Shown here: in pieces, positions 1-7,821 of the stretch
Position numbering within the stretch: the first letter of the stretch is position 1
How the letters are laid out: each line of letters begins with the position of its first letter
Assembly: GCA_002438635.1 (NCBI GenBank)
Contig: DJPX01000001.1
Coordinates: 31,495-52,464 of the forward strand
Length of the DNA: 20,970 bases
Reading direction: 5' to 3'
Source of the DNA: Bacteroidales bacterium UBA6401
GTDB taxonomy: Bacteria > Bacteroidota > Bacteroidia > Bacteroidales > UBA932
Position numbers and translations under genes: made by a program
The notes under the pieces: model-generated
What the model was told of the DNA's origin: nothing
The model's input: only the letters and a program-made list of their open reading frames with translations
Database searches by the model: none

Positions 1-242
1 TTTATAATAAATTTATGATGACAGAACTAGATATATTTAATCAACTCCATTACGCTAAGGAAGATGGATTTGCCGAGGGTGAAGCTAAAGGAAAAGCTGA
101 AGGAAGGATCGAAGGAGAAAAATCTGCTAAAATCGAAATGGCAAAAAATCTTATAAAAATGGGATTAAGTTTATCCCAAATCTCCTTAGCTACAGGACTA
201 TCAGAAAACGAAATCAATAAATCGCTTAACCCTAACTCATAA
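1..242 (+). CDS. Rpn-family nuclease/transposase, C-terminal part (runs off left edge)
   Basis: The reading frame is open to the window edge (no stop upstream of the ATG at 15), so this is probably the end of a longer gene, not a 75-residue protein. The visible part has a charged, glycine-glutamate rich segment (about residues 17-40, repeats of the type EGxAKGKAEG) followed by a small helical tail (EMAKNLIKMGLSLSQISLAT, then GLSENEI). This tail is typical of the C-terminus of Rpn (recombination-promoting nuclease, PD-(D/E)XK transposase-like) proteins, which are common in Bacteroidota. The catalytic domain would lie to the left of the window and cannot be seen. Whether the gene is intact is unknown. 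The family is associated with RecA-independent recombination and spreads as multicopy genes. Confidence 0.6.
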   Translation, partial: YNKFMMTELDIFNQLHYAKEDGFAEGEAKGKAEGRIEGEKSAKIEMAKNLIKMGLSLSQISLATGLSENEINKSLNPNS

Positions 243-670
243 AAGATAACTGGACTACAACGAAATACTAGGCTTTCAGTATGAACTTATCTCGTGGTTT
301 GCCATAGCTACTTTATGGCAAATATGTATCAAGATACAGGACTTGACCACGATTCATAGGTCATATAGTTAGACTCTCTCTGTTCTCTAGTCTTGTCTAA
401 GGGTAAAACCGGAAAGACAATAGAGTATGCTTTTATGGATACCTGTACGATAAGCCTCCGGTGAGGCATGGCATAGAAAGTTGAAATAATGTATGGAACT
501 TGGGCTCATTACAAAATGTAAGATTACATAGATGAGAAAATGAGACTTTCACAACGCCTGAGACTTTGTTTACAAGACTGAATACAGGTGGTACAAGAAT
601 TACGCAGGAAGATCTCCAGACTGCCGAACAATTGAGAACGAGATCTAGGTTGACAACACTCAATATCAAG
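243..670 (+). other. Gene-free, stem-rich region; possible decayed group II intron or other structured RNA
   Basis: No credible gene lies here; a minus-strand frame across 433-669 has no recognisable features. The stretch contains many short perfect stems: 293-298 with 346-351, enclosing hairpins 299-306/314-321 and 325-330/333-338; 454-458/463-467; 505-509/532-536 enclosing 516-521/524-529; and 610-616/640-646. Short runs such as AAGGGTAAAACCGG and GGTGGTACAAG resemble domain I text of bacterial group II introns as I remember it, but I see no GUGYG-type 5' end, no domain V and no reverse transcriptase. The segments near 331-350 and 641-658 also resemble each other (AAGATACAGG...TTGACCAC versus GAGATCTAGG...TTGACAAC). 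The plus orientation is assumed, not shown. The intron assignment is a weak inference. Confidence 0.3.
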
Positions 671-706
671 AAAAAGGGGCTTGACTAATCCTTTTAGTCA
701 GCCCCC
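671..706 (-). terminator. Rho-independent terminator after atpK
   Basis: An inverted repeat pairs 676-688 (GGGGCTTGACTAA, one bulged T) with 694-705 (TTAGTCAGCCCC). On the minus strand it is followed by a run of five T (671-675) and more T-rich sequence. It lies 24 bp beyond the stop codon of atpK. It is the only strong terminator seen after the eleven-gene minus-strand run, and so probably marks its end. Confidence 0.85.
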
Positions 707-729
707 ATATTGTTTTGCGAATTCCTATT

Positions 730-1152
730 TTATATCATAAGCGCTGCCACGAGCGAAAGAATTGCATAGAATTCAGGAAGCGCAGCGTAAATCATGGTGT
801 TAGTCTGAACATCGTGTCCCTGGCTAATGCCTACTATACCATTGGCACAAACCTGTCCCTGACGGATAGCAGAGAAGAGGTTCACAAGGCCTACTGCTAT
901 TCCTACACCGAAAAGCAGAGCCCCTTGCTGTGCGAAGTCCTTGCCCATCCACATAAGGAATGCCACAAAGCCGTAAAGGCCCTGTGTTGCAGGCATCGCT
1001 GACAAGATCATATAACTTGAAGACTTCTCCGGATTCTTTTTTAGTGCGCCTTCGGCAGCATTACCGGCGATAGTGGTTCCGATAGAAGAACCGATAGCGG
1101 CGAGGCCAAACATAAGGCCAAGTCCGAGATAACCTAAAATTAAGTTTAACAT
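730..1152 (-). CDS. atpK: V-type ATPase subunit K (c-ring proteolipid)
   Basis: This 140-residue protein forms the rotating membrane ring that carries ions through V-type ATPases. It has four hydrophobic segments arranged as two c-type hairpins. The first hairpin ends in SAMPATQGLYGF and the second in ALPEFYAILSLVAAL. The ion-carrying carboxylate is E127. The ligands that hold Na+ in Enterococcus hirae NtpK (T64, Q65, Q110, E139) have counterparts T56, Q57, Q98 (in AIRQGQV) and E127; the Q98-E127 spacing of 29 equals that in NtpK. I therefore infer a Na+-dependent ring. Only the second hairpin has a carboxylate, as in NtpK. It is somewhat shorter than the 156 residues of NtpK. It is the last gene of the operon, 21 bp after atpI and just before a strong terminator. 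Confidence 0.93.
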   Translation of the reverse strand: MLNLILGYLGLGLMFGLAAIGSSIGTTIAGNAAEGALKKNPEKSSSYMILSAMPATQGLYGFVAFLMWMGKDFAQQGALLFGVGIAVGLVNLFSAIRQGQVCANGIVGISQGHDVQTNTMIYAALPEFYAILSLVAALMI

Positions 1153-1173
1153 TTTGATTTTATTTGTTTGTTA

Positions 1174-2904
1174 TTATTTCAAAGGATTGTATTTAATGCC
1201 TTTACCTTCAAAACCGCTGTTTTTGAAGTATTCTACAAAAGTAAGACGAAGAGGATGTACAAATGCTCCAAGGCAAGACATCAAAAGATTAAGAATATGC
1301 CCGAAAAGCAGAATGATTATGGCCGGCACCCATTGCCATGAAGGATGTGCTCCTAAAACCATCATAGATAAGTCGTTAAACGCTCCTCCTAACATGCCGC
1401 CGGCTAGTCCAAGAGCATATAGACGTATATAACTCAACACATCACCCAAAAGTCCCGTAGCCATATTGTAGGTGTCCCAAAGACCGCTACCTATGTTAAG
1501 CAGTGGATTACGCCCTGGCTTGTTGAAGATGAATATTCCGAGTGAAGAAACTGCTGCTAGGCATAGTACTATTATCTTGGTGACATTCTCAGGTAGAGTT
1601 AAGAACATGGAAAGAGCGATGGTTATCACGCTACCTACTATTAGTAGTGTCCATCCTATGGTGCTGATACATTCTTTAAATCCGAAGCGCTTGATGTAAC
1701 AAACGGTCTTTATAACCATAGCAAGGCAGATGTGGAATACTCCTATCCCCAATGCCAACACCATCTGCAGATCATAGTTTCCTACTTTACCCACAAGCAT
1801 GCAGTTTTTCATCCATTGTGGCACCCAAGAAGTTTCGTGCAGATTAACTCCAAAAGCGGTTCCCAAGAATAAACCCACTATTAAGGTGGCCCCTCCCAGG
1901 AAGGAGATAAGACTACCGATGTTTTTGAACATCTCGATTTTAATCCACTTCTTATTCACTGCTATGCCGAATAGGATGAGAATCAATCCATATCCGGCAT
2001 CGCCCATACACATAGCGAAGAATAGCATAAAGAATATGGATAGAACCGGAGTAGGGTCAAATTCATCATATACTGGCATACCATACATCCCGGTGAGCGT
2101 TTCGAACATTCTATTGAAGCGATTGTTCTTAAGCTTTATAGGTGGGTTGTCGTCTTTAGTGGCTGCTTCGCACCAGTAGTAAACACTTTCTTTATCGAGG
2201 GCGTCCTTTACCTCCTTGTCGCATTCGATAGGGGAGAATCCTTGGAAACAGCACAATGTATTGTCAGCAGCGCTCTCCGCCTTTGCCCCGGCTAAATATC
2301 TATCAAGATTTCTTTTGAGCGAGCCTATCTTTTTTTCTAGTGAAGGTATTTCGCTCTTGCGGGCAGAAAGTTCACTGCGATACTCTTGTATCTGTTTGTC
2401 AAGATTATCAATTTCCCCTTCTATTTGAGATGCACTACGCGCAGGTACAGCGACTGGTTTAAGAGGAAAATCATCGTCATTCACTACCACAAAGTAGATA
2501 AACGAGCCATTCTCGCTGATTATCTGAATGGGATATCTGGAAGGCCACGACGAATCGAACTTTTTAGCAGGAAGTGCATAGAAACTCAATTTAATGCCTT
2601 GACTTTCAAGAGATTTTATGGATTGAGAGTCAAATTCTCCCCACGGAAGAGCTGCTACCTTCTCCTTTTCCAGTGTGGCCTTTGCATCCAAAAGCATCTG
2701 AAGATGAGGGTCGTGTACTTTTTCGATTCGTTCTATTTCGGTCTTAAGCGCTACGATCTTATCGAGCATCTCGCTTGACTTCTCATCTATAGGTTTTATC
2801 GAACGTGTTATATCCACAACTCCCAGTTGCTGTAGCTTTTCAAGGAACTGTTCTTTCTGTGCGTTCAGCAAGATGAAAGAGTATTTGGTCATTTTGTCTA
2901 TCAT
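1174..2904 (-). CDS. atpI: V-type ATPase subunit I (a-type stator subunit)
   Basis: This 576-residue membrane subunit forms the static half-channels facing the K ring. The cytoplasmic N-terminal part (about 1-285) is charged and coiled-coil rich (for example 160-205). Beyond about residue 286 there is a chain of hydrophobic segments. The essential ring-facing arginine of the family is R494 in DVLSYIRLYALGLAGGML (SYLRLWALSLA in eukaryotes), and the C-terminus keeps the typical GAFVHPLRLTFVEYFKNSGF signature. It is on the short side for the family (often 600-660). The start is the ATG at 2904, which overlaps the atpD stop as ATGA, indicating translational coupling; an in-frame ATG four codons later is a less likely alternative. 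Confidence 0.95.
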   Translation of the reverse strand: MIDKMTKYSFILLNAQKEQFLEKLQQLGVVDITRSIKPIDEKSSEMLDKIVALKTEIERIEKVHDPHLQMLLDAKATLEKEKVAALPWGEFDSQSIKSLESQGIKLSFYALPAKKFDSSWPSRYPIQIISENGSFIYFVVVNDDDFPLKPVAVPARSASQIEGEIDNLDKQIQEYRSELSARKSEIPSLEKKIGSLKRNLDRYLAGAKAESAADNTLCCFQGFSPIECDKEVKDALDKESVYYWCEAATKDDNPPIKLKNNRFNRMFETLTGMYGMPVYDEFDPTPVLSIFFMLFFAMCMGDAGYGLILILFGIAVNKKWIKIEMFKNIGSLISFLGGATLIVGLFLGTAFGVNLHETSWVPQWMKNCMLVGKVGNYDLQMVLALGIGVFHICLAMVIKTVCYIKRFGFKECISTIGWTLLIVGSVITIALSMFLTLPENVTKIIVLCLAAVSSLGIFIFNKPGRNPLLNIGSGLWDTYNMATGLLGDVLSYIRLYALGLAGGMLGGAFNDLSMMVLGAHPSWQWVPAIIILLFGHILNLLMSCLGAFVHPLRLTFVEYFKNSGFEGKGIKYNPLK

Positions 2905-3512
2905 AGTGACATCTCCTCCTCTTCTTCTGCGGCGTGACGGGTCTTGACTATCTTCGATGAAGCTTTACTCAAGTTCTCCTCGTCTTCCATATATCTCTTA
3001 ATTTTGCGAATAGCCTCCTGATATCCAGGAATTTGGACTTTTTCGTACAAGTTAACTTTTTGCGTCGTCTTCTTACGATTGAAATCCAGAATGCGTCTTC
3101 TTTGCTGATAAACTTCCGATTCTATACCCAGTCGGGTTATATCTTTTAGAATGCGGACACCATCGACATACCAAGCAGGTTTAGTAAAGGCATTAAATTC
3201 CTTTAGTTCGTAGGCAATATCGTCTAGTTGAGGAATTTTTACACCGGCTACTTTTACCGTGCTGAGTTTTATCTCTGATATGCGGATAAGCCCGGGTTCA
3301 AATTCGTTCCATAGCGCTGCGAGATAGTCGTATTTCGCAAGCGCCTCGCTTACTTTCTGTTCCAGGAGTTCCGCTTCGGATTTAGCTGCAGCCACGCTTA
3401 CCCTGAGTGCCGACTCTTTGCTTTTAAGAGTAGGTAGGGCATTCTTACGGACTTTCAGCTGTTTACCAAGCTGTGTAAGAGATGTTTTGTTATATTGAAA
3501 CTTTATGGCCAT
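2901..3512 (-). CDS. atpD: V-type ATPase subunit D (central stalk)
   Basis: This 203-residue protein is the rotor shaft inside the A3B3 head. The N-terminal half opens with the usual pattern of this family (FQYNKTSLTQLGKQLKVRK) and forms a long helix (about 10-70). The C-terminal helix (about 120-180) contains the conserved segment LGIESEVYQQRRRILDFN. The tail ends in an unusually acidic run (AAEEEEEMSL). The start ATG shares one base with the atpB stop (TGATG), and the stop overlaps the atpI start by 4 bp, so it is tightly coupled to both neighbours. No separate gene for subunit F, the usual partner of D in the stalk, is present in this operon. Confidence 0.94.
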   Translation of the reverse strand: MAIKFQYNKTSLTQLGKQLKVRKNALPTLKSKESALRVSVAAAKSEAELLEQKVSEALAKYDYLAALWNEFEPGLIRISEIKLSTVKVAGVKIPQLDDIAYELKEFNAFTKPAWYVDGVRILKDITRLGIESEVYQQRRRILDFNRKKTTQKVNLYEKVQIPGYQEAIRKIKRYMEDEENLSKASSKIVKTRHAAEEEEEMSL

Positions 3513-4831
3513 CAGGCTTTCCAGTATTTATCTATTAACGCTTTCTTTATACCGGTTTCTTCCGGTTTGAAGTATTTGCGGAATAACTCCCATGCAGTGT
3601 CCAACATCTGGTCTATCTTTATATTGACATCGATGCTAAGCAGTCGGGTCGCATATTCCTTCGCATATTCAAGGCAACGAAGGTCATAATCCGATAGATC
3701 AAAACCATTCTCGAGTTTGGTCTTCGCGTTTTGCGCATCGGAGTAGAGGCGTACCCCTGCGTTCATCACTTGTGAATGATCTTCACGTGTCTGCTTTCCT
3801 TGAACGAGCTGTTTGAGTCGTGAAAGCGAGCGGAACGGATCCACTATAACTTTACCGGAATCCGTATCGGCACGCAAGAACAATTGGCCTTCAGTTATGT
3901 ATCCCGTATTATCTGGAATGGCGTGAGTAATATCCCCATCGTTCAAAGTGGTGACTGCGATAATGGTAATAGAACCTCCACTAGGTAGTTGAACGGCTTT
4001 CTCGTAGATCTTGGCCAAATCCGAATATAGTGAACCAGGCATAGAGTCTTTCGATGGTATCTGGTCCATACGGTTCGATACAATACTAAGTGCATCGGCA
4101 TACAAGGTCATGTCCGTCAGAAGTACAAGCACTTTCTCGTTTTTATCCACTGCGAAGTACTCTGCGGCTGTAAGTGCCATATCCGGGACAAGAAGACGCT
4201 CTACAGGTGGTTCTTCAGTTGTGTTTACGAAGCAGACTATCCTATCTTGTGCACCGGCATTTTCGAAGGCGTGTCGGAAGAACAGATAGTCATCGTTAGT
4301 CAGTCCCATACCACCTAAGACTATCTTATCTACATCTGCACGCAAGGCCACATCTGCCATCACTTGGTTGTAAGGCTGGTCCGGGTTTGCAAAGAAAGGA
4401 ATTTTCTGTCCAGACACCAGCGTGTTATTCAAGTCGATACCGGCTATACCTGTAGGGATGATCTGACTTGGCTGGCGACGCTTGTAAGGGTTAACGGATG
4501 GCCCACCGATTTCGCGCTCTTCTCCTTCTACTTCTGGGCCGCCGTCGATAGCGTGACCATAGGCATCGAAGAATCGTCCAGAGAGCTGGTCACTGACCTT
4601 AAGGGTAGGTGGTTCTCCGAAAAAGGAAACCTCGGCGTCCGTAGGGATACCCTCTGTACCTGCAAATACCTGCAAGGTAACCATATCCCCCTTTGTCTTA
4701 ACTACTTGGGCCAATCTTCCTCCGACAGTGGCCAATTCGTCATTAGAGGCCCCAGGAGCTTTTAGCGAAACTGTCGCCTTGGTGATAGCCTCGAGGTGTG
4801 TGTATATTTTCTGGTATGCTTTATTTGCCAT
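3512..4831 (-). CDS. atpB: V-type ATPase subunit B (non-catalytic head subunit)
   Basis: This 439-residue subunit alternates with AtpA in the hexameric head. It has the N-terminal beta-barrel region, then a nucleotide-binding-like domain whose Walker A is degenerate (GQKIPFFANPDQPYNQ, about 141-156), as expected for B subunits. The region MPGSLYSDLAKIYEKA (264-279) and NTGYITEGQLFL (308-319) are family hallmarks. The arginine finger that reaches into the catalytic site is retained as R338 in FRSLSRLKQ. The start ATG at 4831 lies inside the end of atpA (11 bp overlap), indicating coupled translation. It has no unusual features beyond being slightly short. Confidence 0.96.
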   Translation of the reverse strand: MANKAYQKIYTHLEAITKATVSLKAPGASNDELATVGGRLAQVVKTKGDMVTLQVFAGTEGIPTDAEVSFFGEPPTLKVSDQLSGRFFDAYGHAIDGGPEVEGEEREIGGPSVNPYKRRQPSQIIPTGIAGIDLNNTLVSGQKIPFFANPDQPYNQVMADVALRADVDKIVLGGMGLTNDDYLFFRHAFENAGAQDRIVCFVNTTEEPPVERLLVPDMALTAAEYFAVDKNEKVLVLLTDMTLYADALSIVSNRMDQIPSKDSMPGSLYSDLAKIYEKAVQLPSGGSITIIAVTTLNDGDITHAIPDNTGYITEGQLFLRADTDSGKVIVDPFRSLSRLKQLVQGKQTREDHSQVMNAGVRLYSDAQNAKTKLENGFDLSDYDLRCLEYAKEYATRLLSIDVNIKIDQMLDTAWELFRKYFKPEETGIKKALIDKYWKA

Positions 4832-6575
4832 TTGTCTCTAGGAAATTAAAGAGTTGTTTTTGATTTTCGCTGAATTCATCTGACCCGAACTCAGAGTAGT
4901 TCATCTGGCGCAGTATGTCGATAACCTTTTTAAAGAACTCGTGGCACTTCTGATAATCAGTGAATTGAAAATCCCTATCACAGATATCCATAATCAGGTT
5001 AAGCATATATTTCTGGCGCTCTATCGGGCATAGAGCATCTATCTGATCGAATGCGTCTTGTTGTAGGAATGCGAAGTCTATCATCTCGCTTTTCCAGAAA
5101 GAGACATGGTAACTCATAGGTACACTGTCATCTCCCAAGATGTCTATTTGATCCTTCATCTCTCTTCCCCTACGAACAAGGTTTTTCGCCTTGGTGATTT
5201 TTTCTGCCCATCCTTTTTCTATCTTATCATCGAGATAGGATATGATCTCGGGATATTCCAGATATTTGGAGTAGGAGTCTATAGGATTTACGGCTGGATA
5301 TCTCTTCTGGTCTGCGCGGTTCTGCTCAAGGGCATAGAAACAACGAGCTGCCTTTTTCGTGCTTTCGGTTACAGGTTCTTTCAGGTTACCACCGGCAGGG
5401 GATACGGTACCGATAAAGGTTACAGCTCCTTTTTCTCCGTTGTTTAGCACTACCATACCGGCGCGTGCATAGAAGTTAGAAATTATGGCTGACAAATCCA
5501 CAGGGAAAGCATCTGCACCGGGAAGCTCCTCCATACGGTTCGACATTTCCCTTAGGGCCTGTGCCCAGCGGGAAGTGGAGTCAGCAAGCAGCAGACATCT
5601 AAGACCCATCGCGCGATAGTACTCGCAGATGGTCATAGCCGTGTAAACTGAAGCCTCACGTGCTGCAACAGGCATATTGGATGTGTTACAGATAATGGTG
5701 GTTCTTTCCATAAGGTGACGGCCGGTATGTGGATCTATAAGTTCAGGGAATTCGGTGAAGATTTCCACGACCTCATTGGCACGTTCTCCACAGGCTGCCA
5801 TAACGATTACATCGGCCTCTCCCTGTTTTGCAATCGCGTGTTGTAGAACGGTTTTACCACATCCGAAAGGTCCGGGAATAAATCCGGTGCCACCTTCAGC
5901 GATAGGGTTGAAGGAGTCGATTACGCGAACACCTGTCTCCATAATTTTCTGTGGACGTGGTTTTTCCTTGTAGCCTTTGATGGCTACCTTTACAGGCCAT
6001 CTTTGAACCATGGTAACACTATGTTCTTCTCCATTTTCGTCGCAGAGTACGGCAATGGTGGTGTCAATGTTATACGAACCGGCACCTATTATGCTCTTTA
6101 TGGTATATTCGCCCTTGAAGGTGAATGGAACCATTATTTTATGAGGAAGCCATCCTTCTTTTACTTCACCTAGCCATGATGCTGCTTGAACTTTGTCTCC
6201 TACTTTTGCCAATGGTGTAAAATCCCACTTTTTTTCGTGGTCCAAAGGCTCAGTATATTCTCCGCGTTTTAGAAAAACGCCGGTCATAGTAGTAAGGTCG
6301 TTCTGAAGACCGTCATAGACGCTGGATAGAAGGCCCGGACCCAGAGAAACTTCGAGCATCTTTCCGAGAAATTCGACTTTATCTCCATCCTTTAATCCTC
6401 GAGTGCTCTCGAAAACCTGGACTGAGGCCTTGTTTCCGTTTACCTTTATGACCTCAGCCAGAAGTTTTGTGCCCTTAGTCTCTATATAGCAGAGCTCATT
6501 CTCTGCCACAGGCCCATCTACTTCGACTGTCACCAGGTTGGAAACGATACCCGCTACTTTTCCTGTTGTATTCAT
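4821..6575 (-). CDS. atpA: V-type ATPase catalytic subunit A
   Basis: This 584-residue catalytic subunit hydrolyses or makes ATP. Motifs seen in order: Walker A GPFGCGKT (235-242, K241), the catalytic glutamate E264 in CGERANE, the Walker B region LLLADSTSRW (328-337), and the TFIGTVSPAGGN loop (386-397). The insertion of about 90 residues typical of A subunits lies between the barrel and Walker A. The Walker A carries Cys (C239) where, as I recall, prokaryotic enzymes usually have Ser or Ala. C516 (in DALCPIERQ) aligns with the second cysteine of the redox pair known from bovine V-ATPase; see findings. The start ATG shares a base with the preceding stop (TAATG). AtpA and AtpB are the only two head subunits encoded. 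Confidence 0.97.
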   Translation of the reverse strand: MNTTGKVAGIVSNLVTVEVDGPVAENELCYIETKGTKLLAEVIKVNGNKASVQVFESTRGLKDGDKVEFLGKMLEVSLGPGLLSSVYDGLQNDLTTMTGVFLKRGEYTEPLDHEKKWDFTPLAKVGDKVQAASWLGEVKEGWLPHKIMVPFTFKGEYTIKSIIGAGSYNIDTTIAVLCDENGEEHSVTMVQRWPVKVAIKGYKEKPRPQKIMETGVRVIDSFNPIAEGGTGFIPGPFGCGKTVLQHAIAKQGEADVIVMAACGERANEVVEIFTEFPELIDPHTGRHLMERTTIICNTSNMPVAAREASVYTAMTICEYYRAMGLRCLLLADSTSRWAQALREMSNRMEELPGADAFPVDLSAIISNFYARAGMVVLNNGEKGAVTFIGTVSPAGGNLKEPVTESTKKAARCFYALEQNRADQKRYPAVNPIDSYSKYLEYPEIISYLDDKIEKGWAEKITKAKNLVRRGREMKDQIDILGDDSVPMSYHVSFWKSEMIDFAFLQQDAFDQIDALCPIERQKYMLNLIMDICDRDFQFTDYQKCHEFFKKVIDILRQMNYSEFGSDEFSENQKQLFNFLETNGK

Positions 6576-7165
6576 TATTCGATTATGTTTTTTTTATTGT
6601 TTCTGATTTCCTCGACTAGTTGTTTGAAGAGTTGTCTTCCTGTTTGTGGATCGAGTTTAAGCCACCTGGCGACGATCTGTAGTTTTGCAATGAAGGCAAA
6701 TATGCAATCAGCACTGAAAACTTGTAACCCACATAATTCTTCAGCTTTTGCCCACATTAAATCATCCAGTGCGCGTTCCCGCCCCAATATGTCCGAGTTA
6801 TTAAGGATATCACGGACTTTTTCCTTGTCCTCGAATTCGTAGTTTTCGGGGAGAATATTCAGCACATCCTCTTCGGATGGTCTTCCAAGATTTTGATTTA
6901 TGAAGCGGACTCGGACATTTCTTACATTAAGATCATAGAGGAAATACCCTTTTATAAAGGCATTAGGACATTTTAGAACTTGCTTGTAGAAGTCTTCGTT
7001 TAGTTTATCTGGGTTAAATCCATCAAGCAACAACGAAAAGAATTTTAGATCCTTCTCGCTAAGTTGTTCTCGAATCTGTTCCAATATGCCTTCATAGTCC
7101 AACTCCGCCCTAAAATCACTGGAGATCACAGGAAGAGAGGCTATGATGTATTCGTAATTATTCAC
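6575..7165 (-). CDS. DUF2764 family protein, V-ATPase-associated (possible subunit C counterpart)
   Basis: This 196-residue protein matches what I know of DUF2764, a family found in V-type ATPase operons of Bacteroidota, spirochaetes and chlamydiae. The N-terminus NNYEYIIASLPVIS fits the family's YYYLVASLP start, and the rest is helical and charged with no membrane segment. It sits between atpE and atpA, where archaeal operons place subunits C and F. I infer that it acts as the adaptor linking the central stalk to the c-ring (subunit C role), but nothing in the sequence proves this. The start codon is GTG at 7165, overlapping the atpE stop by 8 bp (GTGAATAA). Its stop overlaps the atpA start by one base. 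Confidence 0.8.
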   Translation of the reverse strand: MNNYEYIIASLPVISSDFRAELDYEGILEQIREQLSEKDLKFFSLLLDGFNPDKLNEDFYKQVLKCPNAFIKGYFLYDLNVRNVRVRFINQNLGRPSEEDVLNILPENYEFEDKEKVRDILNNSDILGRERALDDLMWAKAEELCGLQVFSADCIFAFIAKLQIVARWLKLDPQTGRQLFKQLVEEIRNNKKNIIE

Positions 7166-7766
7166 CGAATAGGATTTTTTTAGTTAAAGGGCGAAGGTAT
7201 TCGCAGATGAGTTCTGAAAAGGTCTCGTCGGTAAGACTTATGAAGTATCTCCCATCTGCAGGTCCTATAGTGAAGCCTCCCGAAATCTTTTTAGAGAATT
7301 CAGCCTTTACCTCTTTCCCTAGTGCCTTTTTTAGTTCGGACTCTAACCAAGGCTGAACTTTTTCTTTTACACTCAGAGGAAGAATCAGCGAGATGTCGGT
7401 ACTTTCCTGAGTGGAGAAGTTTTTAGCCACATTCAAAATTATCTGTTCTAGAAATTTTGTATCGGCCAATTCCTTCCCGACACCCTCATTGATGGTGCCT
7501 GAAAGGAGAAGGTCCTCGATGTCTTTTTTTGTGGCTTGAAGTGCCTGGGATGAGGCCATTTTTATATCAGACTGTGCCTTCGCTTTAATGTCTTGAGCCT
7601 CGGCTTGAGCAGCTTCTACGATATTTTTCGCCTGCTCTTGCGCCTGGTTAACAATACTTTTCGCCTGCTCTTGCGCTTGACTTAAAAGCTTGGCACCATC
7701 TTCTTTACCCTTGGATAATCCTTCCTGATAGAGTTTATCCGTGAGTTCTTGGAGTTTATTTTGCAT
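7158..7766 (-). CDS. atpE: V-type ATPase subunit E (peripheral stalk)
   Basis: This 202-residue protein forms the outer stalk that holds the head against the membrane stator. The N-terminal half is one long Ala/Gln/Lys-rich helix. Four successive 11-residue units are visible at 30-40, 41-51, 52-62 and 63-73 (QAQEQAKSIVN, QAQEQAKNIVE, AAQAEAQDIKA, KAQSDIKMASS), the hendecad spacing of right-handed coiled coils. The C-terminal half is globular and contains GGFTIGPADGRYFISLTDE, typical of E subunits. The usual helical partner (subunit G/H) is not encoded here. It is the first V-ATPase gene, 55 bp after the decarboxylase beta gene, with no terminator and no convincing promoter between them. Confidence 0.9.
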   Translation of the reverse strand: MQNKLQELTDKLYQEGLSKGKEDGAKLLSQAQEQAKSIVNQAQEQAKNIVEAAQAEAQDIKAKAQSDIKMASSQALQATKKDIEDLLLSGTINEGVGKELADTKFLEQIILNVAKNFSTQESTDISLILPLSVKEKVQPWLESELKKALGKEVKAEFSKKISGGFTIGPADGRYFISLTDETFSELICEYLRPLTKKILFGE

Positions 7767-7821
7767 AAATATATCTTGATGTTAATTTCGAAATCTCGCG
7801 AATTTACAAAAAAATGGCCAA

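Noticed and set aside
433..669. A 78-codon minus-strand frame in the left intergenic region
   Set aside because: It shows no family pattern and lies over the stem-rich DNA, so it is most likely a chance frame.
3970..4010. AtpB has Lys in IYEKA where many B subunits have Arg (YERAG); could it be a lost arginine finger?
   Set aside because: The arginine finger of B subunits lies in the later SLSRL motif, which is intact here (R338).
7767..7821. Terminator or promoter between the decarboxylase beta gene and atpE
   Set aside because: There is a T-run after a very weak TGGCCA palindrome, but no real stem and no TAnnTTTG box at a sensible distance.
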